Assembly (NCBI RefSeq): GCF_023856365.1
Contig: NC_064537.1
Coordinates: 1,648,001-1,712,000, forward strand
DNA: 64,000 nucleotides
Source: Brienomyrus brachyistius
Taxonomy: Eukaryota; Chordata; Actinopteri; Osteoglossiformes; Mormyridae
Direction of reading: 5' to 3'
Below the pieces are notes generated by a model. The model was not told the DNA's origin. It ran no database searches and saw only the letters and a list, made by a program, of their open reading frames with translations. The stretch's first letter is position 1, and the number at the start of each line of letters is the position of its first letter. This document shows positions 25,557-45,460 of this stretch, one piece after another. Made by a program: the position numbers and the translations under genes.

Positions 25557-28080
25557 GGACCCCCCCCAGCCTGCCCGAGGTGCATACCCTGACCCCCAAC
25601 CCACCCCCTCCCAACCAGAGGAAAACCAAAACTGGCGACTTTCGAAAAGAGCCATTTTTTTTTGGGTCATCTCAGCGGTATTCTGCACCTTTGCACCCCC
25701 ACTCCAGGCTCCTTTCTTCACACCTTCCCATCAGTTTCAACAGTGCCCCCCCCCTCCCCCCGCAAGGCCCACCTGATCCGTCATGATTGTCGCCCATTGG
25801 CAGCCCATGGGCTGAAGGACAGAGAGGCTGTTGCACCGGATGCGATACTCGTTATTCCCAGGATACTCGTACGTGTGACTCCCAGACTTGACTCTGCCGC
25901 TCCATGGGGTGACCTTGCTTTCACCCCTGAACCCGTCACAGTGACCTTCACGGCTGGTCACGTCTCGCTGTCCATCTCTGGAGTGTTACCTGCCCGTGGT
26001 GTTTGAGGCTCCCCCCACTTCAGACATGGCCTCTCCGCCGGGAACAAATCCTTCTGCTCGCCTCAGAACTTTGCGTGAGCGAAGTGTTTCTGCACGGCGA
26101 TTTGTGGGTTAGTCGACTCGGAGGACCAGGAGACCGGGAAGCCCGGGCCGCTGCTCGATGATCCATTTTGTGTGTGTGTGTGTTTTTGCTACGCTGAGCT
26201 TCCCGCTAGTCTAGCAGGTGATACTTGTCTAAACATGCACCTCTCCACCTGTAGACTTCCAGCATTTTCTAACTGAACTTACCCCCATACTGCTTAGGTG
26301 GATGATGTGGACAGGTTGTTAGAGAACCTCTGAGCCCCCTCCCCTTTCGGTGCATTTGAGGAATGAACCCCAAAGAGGTGTGTTGGGGCGGGGTGAGTGT
26401 GGAACACGGCCTGGGCCTCAGACTTTGGAGCGATGCTGGTTGGCTCGGCCGTACCGTCCTCCTTATCCTGCGCTCTGAGACCAACAGGCTGCTGTGTGTA
26501 CCTTTCCCCCCCCCCCCCCCCCAAAGGCAGTATTTGTTGCCTCAGCTGTGAACAGAGAAACAAGCAGGTTCTCTTGTTTGCTTTCAGTCATAGGTCATGG
26601 ACTTTGTCAATTTTGATTTTGAAACTTTTAAGGAGGAACTTAGTGTCTTGTCTAGTTTGTAGAGTTTTGCCTTCCCCCCCCCCACCCCCTTTCACACAAA
26701 AGACAAACAAAAACCACAAAAACGAGCAGATTAAACTGTGGAGAAGGCCTTGTAATTTATCAGTCTGTATTGGTGGCAAATTCCTGGTGTTTCTGTGGCT
26801 GCGGGGACCTTCCTGAATATAGCCTAGCCACCGCTAGCCATCGCCAGGCCCTGCCATCAGTTGGCCTGCCATCAGTTGGCCTGCCACCGCCGGCCTGCCA
26901 TCAGTTGGCCTGCCACCGCCGGCCTGCCACTGCCTTATTTCATTTGCAGTCCAAACAAAGAGCCATCAGCAATTGAAGTGTCAGTGGCCCTTAGGGGCCT
27001 TTAACCAGAGGGCTTCTGGCTACAAATCTTGGGAACTGGAGATTCCTTATTCCTTAATTATATAATTTCTTCATAATTTTTCTTCCTTAAACAGTTTTAT
27101 GTACTGTTTTTTAAATCAGATTTTACTGAGTCACTGTGAAATATCACACTTCACAGCTCCAGTTTAAGGCAGCAAACCTCTCCCTGCCAGTTTATCACCT
27201 TATCAGCAACGGCACCAGCTGTGCCCAATCAGGAGGGGGGCTGCAGTCATCTGAGTACCCATAATCCTCGGTGCCCCTCCCCCCACAAAGCTGGCATGCT
27301 GCCAGAGTGTACTTGTGTTGTTTTACTAAGTACCTGTCCTCCATGTTTTGACACTGGTGATCTACGACTGTCGGTTCCAGGGAACGCAGTCCTCTCAGGT
27401 GCTCATCAGTCTTCACCGGTTGACTGGCAGGTAAGTGAGTTGTACTAGCAAGGTCTCACACCACATGCATCCAAGTTTACAGAAGTCAAAGCGAGATGGT
27501 GGAGGAGGTCCACCCCAGACTTTGCTGTACGTGCGAGGCCATGGGTAGGAGATTCGTGGCTTAAATCCAAAGAAAGTGGTGTCTTAGATGAAGGGTTAGG
27601 GTTAGCGATAATGTCTACAGCACAAGTAGAAGTGTAGGGCCGTGGATTTAATGAAATCGCATCCGGCTTCCATCACTGCTCACCATCTAGCATCCAGCCC
27701 CTTACCCTGGCCAGTGTGGTGGGGTCTCCCGTAAGTGCTGAGAGATTTCACCTCCATACAATAACGTTGCGAACATCTGACACTTGAGGGCCAGTGTTTG
27801 GATAGAAGCCCAGGAGAAGTGAGAATGTGCAAGAGCGTGGTGAGAGGCTTGAACAGCAGGGTCATAGCTGTCAGTGCGGCAGTTACGGAGCTGGCAAGGT
27901 CAGCCAGCCAGACTGGACCACAGGCAGCCAAGACATTTATTTATAAAGCACATGCAGAATCAGTAAGCGCTCACCAAAGACCTGTGTCACCTAGTCAATG
28001 GACACTATTCAAAAAAATCCTGCCCTAAAATATATAAAAACAAATCAAATGGCCATCACTATACATACATTTCCTTTTCT
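25557..28080 (+). other. carm1 3' flank, putative 3' UTR, then unassigned
   Basis: After the TAG at 25554-25556 there is a long stretch with no other coding exon. C-runs (about 26507-26522 and 26674-26690) and a repetitive GCCTGCCATCAGTTGGCCTG segment (about 26860-26935) are visible. The AT-rich part around 27050-27160 is a plausible 3' UTR end, but I cannot point to one certain polyadenylation signal. Nothing gene-like was recognised at 27.2-28.1 kb. Confidence 0.5.
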
Positions 28081-29760
28081 TGTTGAATTCTAACAGTGAC
28101 ATTCGACCAACACTAACATTCATGGCAAAAAAGGCTTTTAATCTGGATTTTAAAGCTGATGGAGCTGATCTAATGTGAAATGGATGATTATTCCAAAGGC
28201 TCAGAGCAGTGACCGCAGAGGCACGGTCACCCTTCGACTATGACCGAGACCGTGGGACTGCCGGCAGCGACCGCAGAGGCACGGTCACCCTTCGACTATG
28301 ACCGAGACCGTGGGACTGACGGCAGCGACCGCAGAGGCACGGTCACCCTTCGACTATGACCGAGACCGTGGGACTGCCGGCAGCGACCGCAGAGGCACGG
28401 TCACCCTTCGACTATGACCGAGACCGTGGGACTGACGGCAGCGACCGCAGAGGCACGGTCACCCTTCGACTATGACCGAGACCGTGGGACTGACGGCAGC
28501 GACCGCAGAGGCACGGTCACCCTTTCGACTATGACTGAGACCCGCGGGACTGACGGGCTGCGACCGCAGAGGCACGGTCACTCATAGACTATGACCGAGA
28601 CCGCGGGACTGACGGCAGCGACCGCAGAGGCACGGTCACCCCTTCGACTATGACCGAGACCGTGGGACTGACGGCAGCGACCGCAGAGGCACGGTCACCC
28701 TTCGACTATGACCGAGACCGCGGGACTGACGGCAGCGAGCGCAGAGGCACGGTCACCCTTCGACTATGACCGAGACCGCGGGACTGACGGGCAGCGACCG
28801 CAGAGGCACGGTCCACCCTTAGACTATGACCGAGACCGTGGGACTGATGAACATATCTAACATGAAGAGAAAAGGCTCTAATATTGATACGTGAGGAGCC
28901 CCACACTCAACTAACAGACAATGAGAATTAATGTCCAATAAGTCGGTTTTGTGGCCAAAGTGGCTAAATAAGATTTGAACCAGTTTAAAGCTGCTTTAGA
29001 TGTCAGCCATTGCTCTACATGCTGTATTAGCGTGATCGATGGTGCCAAAGGCAGCGCTGATAGGGCGATTCCCTGTCAGGTGCGCGCAGTAGGTCATTTG
29101 CCACCTTCAATAATGCAGATTCCAAGGTGTGAATTGCCCGCAACCTAGATTGGACCTTCTCCTGCACTTCATTCTTGTTCACAAAATTTAACAGTTGTAT
29201 TGAGACGACTAGAAAGCTTTGGAACAAATGGCGGCCTTGAAATGGGTCTGTAATTACTAAACCTTAAGATCCAGATTCTGCTTCAGTAACTGGCTGAATC
29301 ACGGCTTGTTTCAGAGAAGCAGGCACAGTACCACAGGCTAGATTGGACAACAATGCCTGTGGTGAGGGGAGATGGATCAGGACCAGATGGGTAATCTGGC
29401 ATCTAATATTCCAGATAAATGAGGAAGTCACATAATTCAGAAGAAGCTTCAAGATAAAAGCTAGGTGGAAGTTTGAATGCCTAGTTAATTGTATTGAACA
29501 GAACCTTTGGCCTTTTTTCTGAGAAAATATCTGAAAAATATGTAGTTTTAGCTTCTCTAATCCCTTTCTGAGAAGTGGCCAAATGATCATCAGATGCACT
29601 CAGTTTTATCCTGTTTACCGTCTGCTTTTCTACACGATCACCTGACCTCCATGACACAGTCCTGCAACTAAGGCTGAGATTTAGGTTTAGCATTCTTAAT
29701 CTTCAAAAGTGCAACAGATATTCTGTTTAGTGAGCAGCTATATCTGCCCTGTGACAGACC
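28080..29760 (-). mobile_element. L2/CR1-type LINE ORF2 remnant, interrupted by a satellite
   Basis: Reading the minus strand from 29760 downward gives decayed pieces of a non-LTR retrotransposon in the expected order. They are an endonuclease/RT linker (EAKTTYFSDIFSEKRPKVLF), SLKQAVIQPV, then ESALLKVANDLL, then VECGAPHVSILEPFLFMLDM (RT block, normally GVPQGSILGPLLF), and after the satellite LWNNHPFHIRSAPSALKSRL, the usual C-terminal ORF2 region. Stops and frameshifts are frequent and the catalytic YADD segment is missing, so it is dead. The 58-bp array at 28207-28855 occupies the place of the lost part. The L2/CR1 class is inferred from these motifs. Confidence 0.8.
28207..28855. repeat. 58-bp minisatellite derived from LINE ORF2
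   Basis: About 11 copies spaced 58 bp apart; each contains GACCGCAGAGGCACGGTCAC followed by CTTCGACTATGACCGAGACC. Most copies match closely; those near 28500-28600 and 28800 carry indels. On the minus strand a unit reads VPRSRS-SKGDRASAVAA, which matches a conserved motif near the end of fish LINE ORF2, and it lies directly before the sequence that follows this motif in such elements. Confidence 0.93.
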
Positions 29761-29855
29761 AGTGCAGTTCAGCTTGTGAGGGCATCCCTTAAGTTTGTCG
29801 ATCTTCATCAGCTAGCTACAGCCCAGGAAGGCAGCAGGAAGCCATTTACGCCATT

Positions 29856-30974
29856 GCCCTGCGTCGGGCCCCATAACCTTCACCGGGCCGCCGATGGCGC
29901 GCGGTCACGTTACCCGGCGTCGGGGCCGTAACCTTCACCTGGCCGCCGATGGCGCGCGGACGTCACCCTGCGTCGGGCCCGTAACCTTCACCGGGCCGCC
30001 GATGGCGCGCGGACGTTACCCGGCGTCGGGGCCGTAACCTTCACCTGGCCGCCGATGGCGCGCGGCACGTCACCCTGCGTCGGGCCTGTAACCTTCACCG
30101 GGCCGCCGATGGCGCGCGGTCACGTCACCCTGCGTCGGGCCGTAACCTTCACCGGGCCGCCGATGGCGCGCGGACGTCACCCTGCGTCGGGGGCCGTAAC
30201 CTTCACCGGCCGCCGATGGCGCGCGGTACGTCACCCTGCGTCGGGGCCGTAACCTTCACCGGGCCGCCGATGGCGCTCGCGGACGTCACCCTGCGTCGGG
30301 GCCGTAACCTTCACCGGGCCGCCGATGGCGCGCGGACCGTCACCCTGCGTCGGGGCCGTAACCTTCACCCGGACCGCCGATGGCGCGCGGACGTCACCCT
30401 GCGTCGGGGCCGTAAACCTTCACCGGACCGCCGATGGCGCGCGGACGACACCCCTGCGTCGGGGCCGTAACCTTCACCGGGCCGCCGATGGCGCGCGGGA
30501 CGTCACCCTGCGTCGGGGCCGTAACCTTCACCGGGCCGTCGATGGCGCGCGGGACGTCACCCTGCGTCGGGGCCGTAACCTTCACCGGGCCGCCGATGGC
30601 GCGCGGACGTCACCCCTGCGTCGGGCCGTAACCTTCACCGGGCCGCCGATGGCGCGCGTTGAACGTTACCCTGCGTCGGGCCGTAACCTTCACCTGGCCG
30701 CCGATGCGATGGCGCGTCGGAACGTTACCCTGCGTCGGGCCGTAACCTTCACCTGGCCGCCGATGGCGCGCGGACATCACCCTGCGTCGGGGCCGTAACC
30801 TTCACCGGACCGGCGATGGCGCGCGGAACGTTACCCTGCGTCGGGCCCGTAACCTTCACCTGGCCGCCGATGGCGCGCGGGACATCACCCTGCGTCAGGG
30901 CCGTAACCTTCACCGGACCGCCGATGGCGCGCGTGACGTTACCCCTGCGTCGGGCCTGTAACCTTCACCGGGCC
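29856..30974. repeat. ~53-bp CpG-rich minisatellite, about 21 copies
   Basis: Unit close to GTAACCTTCACCGGGCCGCC then GATGGCGCGCGGACGTCACC then CTGCGTCGGGGCC. Copies differ by single-base indels and by alternation of ACGTCACC/ACGTTACC and CCGGGCC/CCTGGCC. Every unit holds several CpG sites, including GCGCGC and ACGT. It starts and stops abruptly in AT-richer sequence. Open frames across it are compositional. Confidence 0.95.
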
Positions 30975-31492
30975 ACAGTCTTTTGAAATGGGTTAAAATG
31001 GCAGTAAGTAGGTCACTCTCAAGCCTAATCTCCAAATCTAATACACAGGCAGGAATGTGAAGCAGTCGGGTGCCATTTCACTCCTATGTTTCTGTTTGAA
31101 GAGATATTCAGGGGACAGTGACAGATGGGGAGAATTTCAGTGTGGTCAGTTCTATAATGAGCACAACACTCTGTTAGAGCCTGTTGGTGACCAGGGGCTC
31201 AGACACTGCTTAAGTACTTAAAATAGAAGTAGGTAGAATGGAAGGTCAGCACAACCAACAAAGAATAAAAACCCACGAAATACATCATTCACAAACTCTG
31301 ATTTTAATACATGTCGCATTAAAGTTAAGGGAACAGCAAGAAAAAAAGCTTTGGTATAACTATGGATATGGGTTCAGTTCCCGATCTCATTCATCTACTG
31401 CCACATTCTTACTCGATACTTAGAAAGGCGACCTTCATTTAACCCCGTCCAACAAGAACATCACATATGTTATACATCACAGATGCGTAGAA

Positions 31493-34833
<3,341 letters not shown>

Positions 34834-35172
34834 CGGCTCGTTGGACAAGGGTCTTCCTCCGAGAGGACTGACGACTGAAACAAATTAAAAATATTAGCAG
34901 CAGATAGTATATCGCACCTGCATTTGTATACATTTTAGTGGATGTGTATTTTGCTTTGGGACCGCCAAAAAGTTTTTCTAAACGCAATAACATCAGCACA
35001 GACGCGCTGGTGCAGTAACTGCGTAGCGTCAATTCCCATGGATTAAATCGTTCGAAGCGCTCTTGTTTGGTGAATATTTGCATGCGAAAGTATTAATAAT
35101 ACTACATGGCGAATTTCGCCTGTATGCAGCCTGTAAAAGCTGCGGTGCTAAATGCGGGTGTAGGAATCTCAC

Positions 35173-35270
35173 CTCGGCCAGTGAGGCCGGCGGCTCGCGG
35201 ACTTACTGCGGAAACGCGCACCTGCAAAACCAGATGCCGGCATCTCATGCATTCGCGCTATAAATAATAC
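35173..35270 (-). promoter_or_regulatory. yipf2 5' UTR exon and promoter side
   Basis: A minus-strand donor (GAG then GTGAGA) at 35172/35173 is preceded by a short GC/CpG-rich segment, fitting a non-coding first exon spliced to the acceptor at 34874 (TTTGTTTCAG). In human the upstream neighbour TIMM29 is divergently placed here; I find no such gene in this window. The right-hand limit is approximate. Confidence 0.5.
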
Positions 35271-35279
35271 CGTCTGCAT

Positions 35280-36060
35280 TAAATGTTATTGTTAAATATT
35301 GTTTTCAGTTTATGTTTAGTGTCCATGGATATATTCATTTGGTACAAATATTAACATGCTTGCTTACTTGTTTGATGACGCTTAATTTCACTGATTCGCA
35401 GCTTCCGATCCGTCTGTCGTCTTATTCGCCGGCTGAAGTTCGCAAACTGCGGATTCCGTTTCGCACAGCTATAAAGCTGAAGGACGCGAGTGTCCGAGGA
35501 AGCGCCCAGATAAATTGTGAATGATGCTGGGAACATAGCATGGAAGAATGTTTACAAAAGGCACAGAAACTTCTGATTAACTTTTTGGAAAAACATGTGT
35601 TTTATGTATTTACGTATTTGTATTACATTTTCTTTTCAAAAATGGTCAAAAACCGTTTCAGGCAGGACAAACGTCACGACGTCCTCTACGTGATACGAAT
35701 TTTTCTGCACCATTATGGTTTTTGATGCCAAATGAGGCTTCTTGAAGTACAGAGGCTTTCCAGTCCACAGATTTCCAGAAGGCTTATTACAATTGTGTGA
35801 TTCAAACACCGCCATTCACTTGCGACATCTACTGGTAAAAGAAATGTATAGCAGCCAAATCATGAGCCCTTCGGTCTGGAGAAAACGGAATTGACGTCTT
35901 TTTAGCAATATGACGTCACCTTCCTGTCGTTGGCTAAAGGAGTCAAAGATGACGAGTCATAGTCTGGATTCATGAAAAATCTACATATAGCGAATAATAA
36001 TAGTAAATAATATTAGACTTATTTTCGATTTATTTGAGTATCGTGACATTGATTCAGAGA
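35280..36060. other. unassigned intergenic stretch
   Basis: Upstream of yipf2. No exon, tRNA-like box or tandem repeat was recognised. Short open frames show no domain. Confidence 0.4.
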
Positions 36061-36065
36061 GGTAT

Positions 36066-36720
36066 ATTTTCTAGATTTTCATGAAGCATTTGACACTGTT
36101 GAGGGCAATTTTATTTTAAATCATTGGGAAATGTGGCTTTTAGACGCTTTTATTGCTAAACAATTAAAACTTAATACATCAGCTGAATTAAATAAAAATA
36201 TCCCCAATATCCCCTATCCTTTTTCTGACTGTCTGACTTTCTTGTCACATTTATCTCACATAATCGTTTGAGTGCAGGGTGGCAGACAGACATATTTCCA
36301 TCAGGCAGCTAGCAGATGATACCATATTATTTCTATAATAAGTTTTTATCGCTTTAGATTTACTTGGACCTGTTTCCTGTGATTCAGGACTGTCTCTGAG
36401 TATAAATAAATATGAATTAATGGCAATAAAAATTGCAATATCTCATCTGTTTGCAATATCAAAAATCAAGTAACATGTTTATGTATTCTCATGATCGAAG
36501 ATGCCCCTCAAATTTCTCTTCAATCATTGATAAGACTCAAAAGAACTTTAAGTTGTGGATCCAGCAGAGCGGCTTATCTATGAAGGACGGAGTTTTGCCT
36601 TCTAATGGTTTGTCCAGGCTTACTTACGCAGCTCTCTTTATATGCTAATGATCATAGTCTAAGAAAAAATTGCTAAATGTTATTGGACCTTTGAAGAAAA
36701 AAGGTCTATTTCATTATAAA
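36066..36720 (+). mobile_element. L1/Tx1-type LINE reverse transcriptase remnant
   Basis: Decayed RT motifs in order on the plus strand: DFHEAFDTVE (about 36075; normally D-x-x-KAFD), then ISIRQLADDTILFL (about 36295-36340; the ADD catalytic box) and SGLSLSINKYELMAI (about 36385-36430), which is typical of Tx1/L1-like fish elements. Several stops and frameshifts separate them. The 5' and 3' ends cannot be placed. Confidence 0.75.
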
Positions 36721-37367
36721 ATCTCAGTTAATACTGTGTGACTGCAGTGGAAAATGGTGGAATACAGTGGAATACAATGGAATATGGGAGCCTAAATTTT
36801 CTCCATTTCTCAACCTGAAACAATACCTTCAGAATAATTTGGAGTGTAATTGTCTTCTCCTTAATATGTCCCTTTTTATTGGTCTGCAGCCATGACATCT
36901 CAAAGATCCCCATCTCGAGCTTGTGTCTGTAATGCTCCTTTGCGTCATTTTTCTCTCCTGCCTTGTATTTAATGCTCTGTTGCCGTGATCCCACCCGCTG
37001 TCCACGATTGGCTGACATGATATGATGCCGCGGGGCTGGTCAGCGGGACGTTCCCGGCATGCTTTGCACCGCGCGTATCTTAAATACTGTAAATTATTGC
37101 GGTCGTGTATTTATGTTCATTGTAAATCTCGTAACTGTGTGATGTGTGCCGTGGAAGCGGAGGAACCGAAACTTTAATTTAAACGAACTGTGAAGTCCCT
37201 TGTTAAAATGACTCAACCACTCACCACAACACATTTTTTGCGCTTGTGATGTGGGTCTGCTGCATCGAAAACATTCTTTGCTCTCGGGGGTTCTGGAGTT
37301 TGTAATGTAATGTTGTAATTTTTCGATAACCCGTGGTTGCGTTTTTAACACTCATGTGGTTATATAT

Positions 37368-37728
37368 CCATCCATTTTCCAAACCGCTTATCCTATTGGG
37401 TCGCGGGGGGTCCGGAGCCTATCCCGGAATCAATGGGCACGAGGCAGGGAACAACCCAGGATGGGGGGCCAGCCCATCGCAGGGCACACTCACACACCAT
37501 GCACTCACACATGCCGCGTGGCTTTACACATGCACACCTACGGGCATTCAGCAACTCCAATTAGCCTCAGCATGTTTTTGGACTGTGAAACCAGAGTACC
37601 CGGAGGAAACCCCACGACGACACGGGGAGAACATGCAAACTCCACACACATGTGACCCAGGCGGAGACTCGAACCCGGGTCCCAGAGGTGTGAGGCGACA
37701 GTGCTAACCACTGCACCACCATGACGCC
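37368..37728 (-). mobile_element. tRNA-derived SINE, copy 1, with TSD
   Basis: Full-length copy on the minus strand: a tRNA-like head (complement of GTGCTAACCACTGCACCACC at about 37702-37721), a body with the complement of ACCGGAGTACTC-type blocks, and a (ATGG)n tail (CCATCC at 37368 onward). It is flanked by a perfect 12-bp duplication GTGGTTATATAT at 37356-37367 and 37729-37740. Confidence 0.9.
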
Positions 37729-38029
37729 GTGGTTATATATGTTCTTGTTAAATAAAAAATTCGTTATGGAGATACGAGTTGGCATTACAGATTTTTTTCC
37801 CCAAAAATTGCTTCGGAGAAGGGGGGGGGTGAGTCATATAATGTGATACCATTGGCGTACACAAAAATATCTATATTATTTATATAATATAATAAAAGAA
37901 ATGGTCCGATGTTTAGTTTAGTTGTTATATTGATTGCTGCCATTAAAAGAAACACATGAACACCGTGAAGTCTGTCAGCGTTCCCCCCCCCCAAAAAAAA
38001 AATTAATCTGCAAATCTAGGGAAACACTG

Positions 38030-38455
38030 CCATGAATATCAGTCTGTCCCTGATGTTTTCATGGAGAGATGTGTCTTCTCTGCTGCTCCTCCTGACACCA
38101 GGTCATCTCCCAGAAGTCTTGGCCTTACACTGCATGCAGCTGCACTCACACCTGCCTGCTGCCATTCCTGAGCAAGCTCTGCACTGGTGGTGTCCCAATC
38201 CTGCAGCTGAATCAAGTTTAAGAGGTAATCCTGGCACTTGCTGGACTTTCTTGGGCACCCTGAAGCCTTCTTCACAACAACTGAAGCTCTCTCCTTGAAG
38301 TTCTTGATGATCCGATAAATGGTTGATTTAGATGCAATCTTACAAGCAGCAATATCCCTGCCTGTGAAGCCCTTTTTGAGCAAAGCAGTGATCACTGCAT
38401 GTGTTTCCTTGCAGGTAACCATGGTTAACAGAGGAAGAACAATGATTTCAAGCAC
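38030..38455 (-). mobile_element. Tc1-like transposase N-terminal fragment
   Basis: A 138-codon minus-strand frame (38039-38455) encodes the N-terminal helix-turn-helix part of a Tc1-like transposase: ALLKKGFTGRDIAACKIASK, STIYRIIKNFKERASVVVKK, then SAELAQEWQQAGVSAAACSV and RRLLGDDLVS-like residues. The DDE catalytic half is absent, so it is a truncated fossil. It differs from the element at 12.3 kb. Confidence 0.8.
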
Positions 38456-39119
38456 CAGCCTCCTTTTAAAGCATCCAGTCTGCTATTCTAACCGAATCAG
38501 CATGACAGAGGGATCTCCAGCCTTGTCCTCCTCAACACTCTCACCTGTGATAACGAGAGAATCACTGAAATGATGTCAGCAGGTCCTTTTGTGGCTGGGC
38601 TGAAATGCAGTGGAAATGAGTTATTTGGGATTTAGTTCATTTTAATGGCAAAGAGGGACTTTGCAATTAATTGCAATTCATCTGACCACTCTTCATAACA
38701 TTCTGGAGTTTATTCAAATTGGCATCATAGAAAGTGAGGGAGCAGACTTTGTGAAAATTAATAGTTTAAAGTAGTACATAGGGCGTATGTTCATCTGCAT
38801 ATAAACGATTGTACACTGTGTTTTTTTTGTAGACGGAATGATATTTTGTTTGCGGTTATGCCATTTAAATATTCCTATGAAAAGATTTTTATTAAAAAAA
38901 TCCCTCGTGTAAATAACCTACGCAGTCATTCAGATTCTGAATACGAAATGAAACCGAAACTAAAATCGGGGTTTCAGGAGAGCGGGAGAGCTACAGAGAT
39001 CAACTTAAGAGGGCAGGCAACTACTGAAAGTTTCTTTCAGTAAATAGGTGAGTCTTACGTGGCAAATACTAAATATGTTGCAGTCAAGTACGTTAACTTG
39101 CGGGAGGTGGTAGAAGGGG

Positions 39120-39560
39120 AAGGGGAAGGGGGGGGTGGGACAAAATTTAGTGCTACGCCCCTGAACATAAATAACGAGGGGTGGCAGTTTTCTAATAACA
39201 ATCAAAAAGCAAAAAAAACTATCATTGCAATATCTACCACAGGTAACTATTATTACAAATCAGAAATGTCGTATGGATTTATAACTTTTATTCAGAACTT
39301 CCCATTGAAACGAAATCAATACTTCGCTGACTCCCCCATTCACGGACCAAACGATCATCTGACAGCAATCCAAGGCGTGTCGACTGTTATACGTGCTTTT
39401 ATACCGAAAATGACACTCAATGTACCGGCTGCCGCGTTCCGCAGAAACCGAGGCCATAAGTGTCCAGCTAAGCGTGCTTTATAAATAATACGGATATGTC
39501 CAGCTAAGCGTGCTTTATAAATAATACGGATATGCCCAGCTAAGCGTGCTTTAAGCATTA
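39120..39560. other. AT-rich stretch with a short 30-bp direct repeat
   Basis: Three copies of a 30-bp unit containing CCAGCTAAGCGTGCTTTATA and ATACGGATATG lie at about 39467-39555. Otherwise nothing recognisable between the Tc1 fragment and SINE copy 2. Confidence 0.7.
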
Positions 39561-39690
39561 AAGTATGGGATACAATCCACACCATTTAACTTTCATATTA
39601 TGTGTATTTATTAATAATTGCACTGTATCTGTTCACTGCCATTGACATTAAGCAAGACGGCTGGGCTGTTGAACATGAAGTGCACATACA

Positions 39691-40027
39691 TCCATCCATC
39701 CATTCATTTTCCAAACCGCTTATCCTAATGGGTCGCGGGGGGTCCGGAGCCTATCCCGGAAGCAGGGAACAACCCAGGATGGGGGCCAGCCCATCGCAGG
39801 GCACACTCACACACCATTCACGCACACATATGGGCAATTTAGCAAGTCCAATTAGCCTCAGCATGTTTTTGGACTGTGGGGGGAAACCGGAGTACCCGGA
39901 GGAAACCCCACGACGACATGGGGAGAACATGCAAACTCCACACACATGTGACCCAGGCGGAGACTCGAACCCGGGTCCCAGAGGTGTGAGGCAACAGTGC
40001 TAACCACTGCACCACCATGCCACCCCT
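39691..40027 (-). mobile_element. tRNA-derived SINE, copy 2, with TSD
   Basis: Same family and orientation as copy 1, with a short deletion in the body. It is flanked by a perfect 13-bp duplication AAGTGCACATACA at 39678-39690 and 40028-40040. Confidence 0.92.
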
Positions 40028-40583
40028 AAGTGCACATACAGACATTCAAATATATGAATATAAAGCTAACTTTGCGGCAGTTAGGGTTTAAACTGGAACC
40101 CCCTTTCCATCCATCCATCCATTTTGTGTAACTCCTTGTCCTCTTTTGGATGACGGGGGCCCAGAGCCTATCCCAAGATGGGGTGCCATCAGTCTCATGC
40201 TGTTTACAAGCAAGAAGGAAAACCATTGATTTATTTAAAAAATCTTTAATAAAGCCCCAATTTTAATGCATAAAAGGTAAACCACTATAAATGGTATTAT
40301 GTCATCCTGTATCTCATTTTGAAAATATATTGATATACCATAAAAATGTAATATAGACGGATGGCCAAACCTGGCAATGTCGTCATTTACTAAGGGCTCG
40401 TAGTCTCTCCCCCCCCCCCCCCCCCCCCCATTACAGGGCTCGTCACAAAATACCAATGTGTAGTTACTGTGTAATTAAAGAAATATGAATTTAGGAATAA
40501 ATATACAAAGCATATTTATCTGTGTAGTAAAACTAGACATTAATTAGCTGTATTTCCCCTTTTTAAAGGAGCCGGAGTTAGAC

Positions 40584-44717
<4,134 letters not shown>

Positions 44718-45095
44718 AATCTCCGGCTTCCAGCTGTAGGGCTGCCTTCTGCAGAACATCCATGTCATACTGCCTCCTGGGTGTCCCATCGGCCAACATG
44801 TGTCATATATATCATATATGTCATATATAAACGTTATAGACCATGCTTTGTTAGGCCACCCAAACAGTTCTTCTCACTGCATATGGGAAGGGAAACCACA
44901 GCTTCAGGTATGCAGTCAGCAGTGTGATTTAATAAGGTAAGCTGAGATTTGGGTTTAAAAAGCTATGCAGAATATCAGCTTCTTATAATTTTTCATAAGT
45001 CAATAACATTATGCCTTCATGTGTTTATGTAGGGAAACATCATCTTGGGGCAGGCAAAATTTAGTTTATATTTGCATTAAATGATTTGTTTATCA

Positions 45096-45449
45096 GGGGG
45101 CGGCTTGGTGGTGCAGTGGTTAGCACTGTTGCCTCACACTTCTGGGTCCTGGGTTCGAGTCTCCACCTGGGTCACATGTGTGTGAAGTTTGCATGTTCTC
45201 CCCATGTTGTCGTGGGGTTTCCTCCGGGTACTCCGGTTTCCCCCCATAGTCCAAAGACATGCTAAGCTAAATTGCCCGTAGGAGTGCATGTGTGAGTGAA
45301 TGGTGTGTGAGTGTGCCCTGCGACGGGCTGGCCCCCCATCCTGGGTTGTTCCCTGTCTCGTGTCCATTGCTTCCGGGATAGGCTCCGGACCCCCCACAAC
45401 CCAGTAGGATAAATGGCTTGGAAAATGGATGGATGGATGGATGGATGGG
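45096..45449 (+). mobile_element. tRNA-derived SINE, copy 3, with TSD
   Basis: Plus-strand copy that shows the family structure best: A-box-like TGGTGCAGTGG at about 45110, B-box GGTTCGAGTCT at about 45152-45162, a body including GCATGTTCTCCCCATG and GGTTGTTCCCTGTCTC, and a (GGAT)n tail at about 45425-45449. Perfect 11-bp target-site duplication TTTGTTTATCA at 45085-45095 and 45450-45460. Confidence 0.93.
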
Positions 45450-45460
45450 TTTGTTTATCA

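Noticed and set aside
29881..30798. Possible repeat protein in the 53-bp array
   Set aside because: 53 is not a multiple of 3 and the copies have indels, so no constant peptide repeat exists; no splice or start context.
35000..40500. TIMM29, expected beside YIPF2 from human gene order
   Set aside because: Searched by eye on both strands; no matching coding segment was seen, only transposon remnants.
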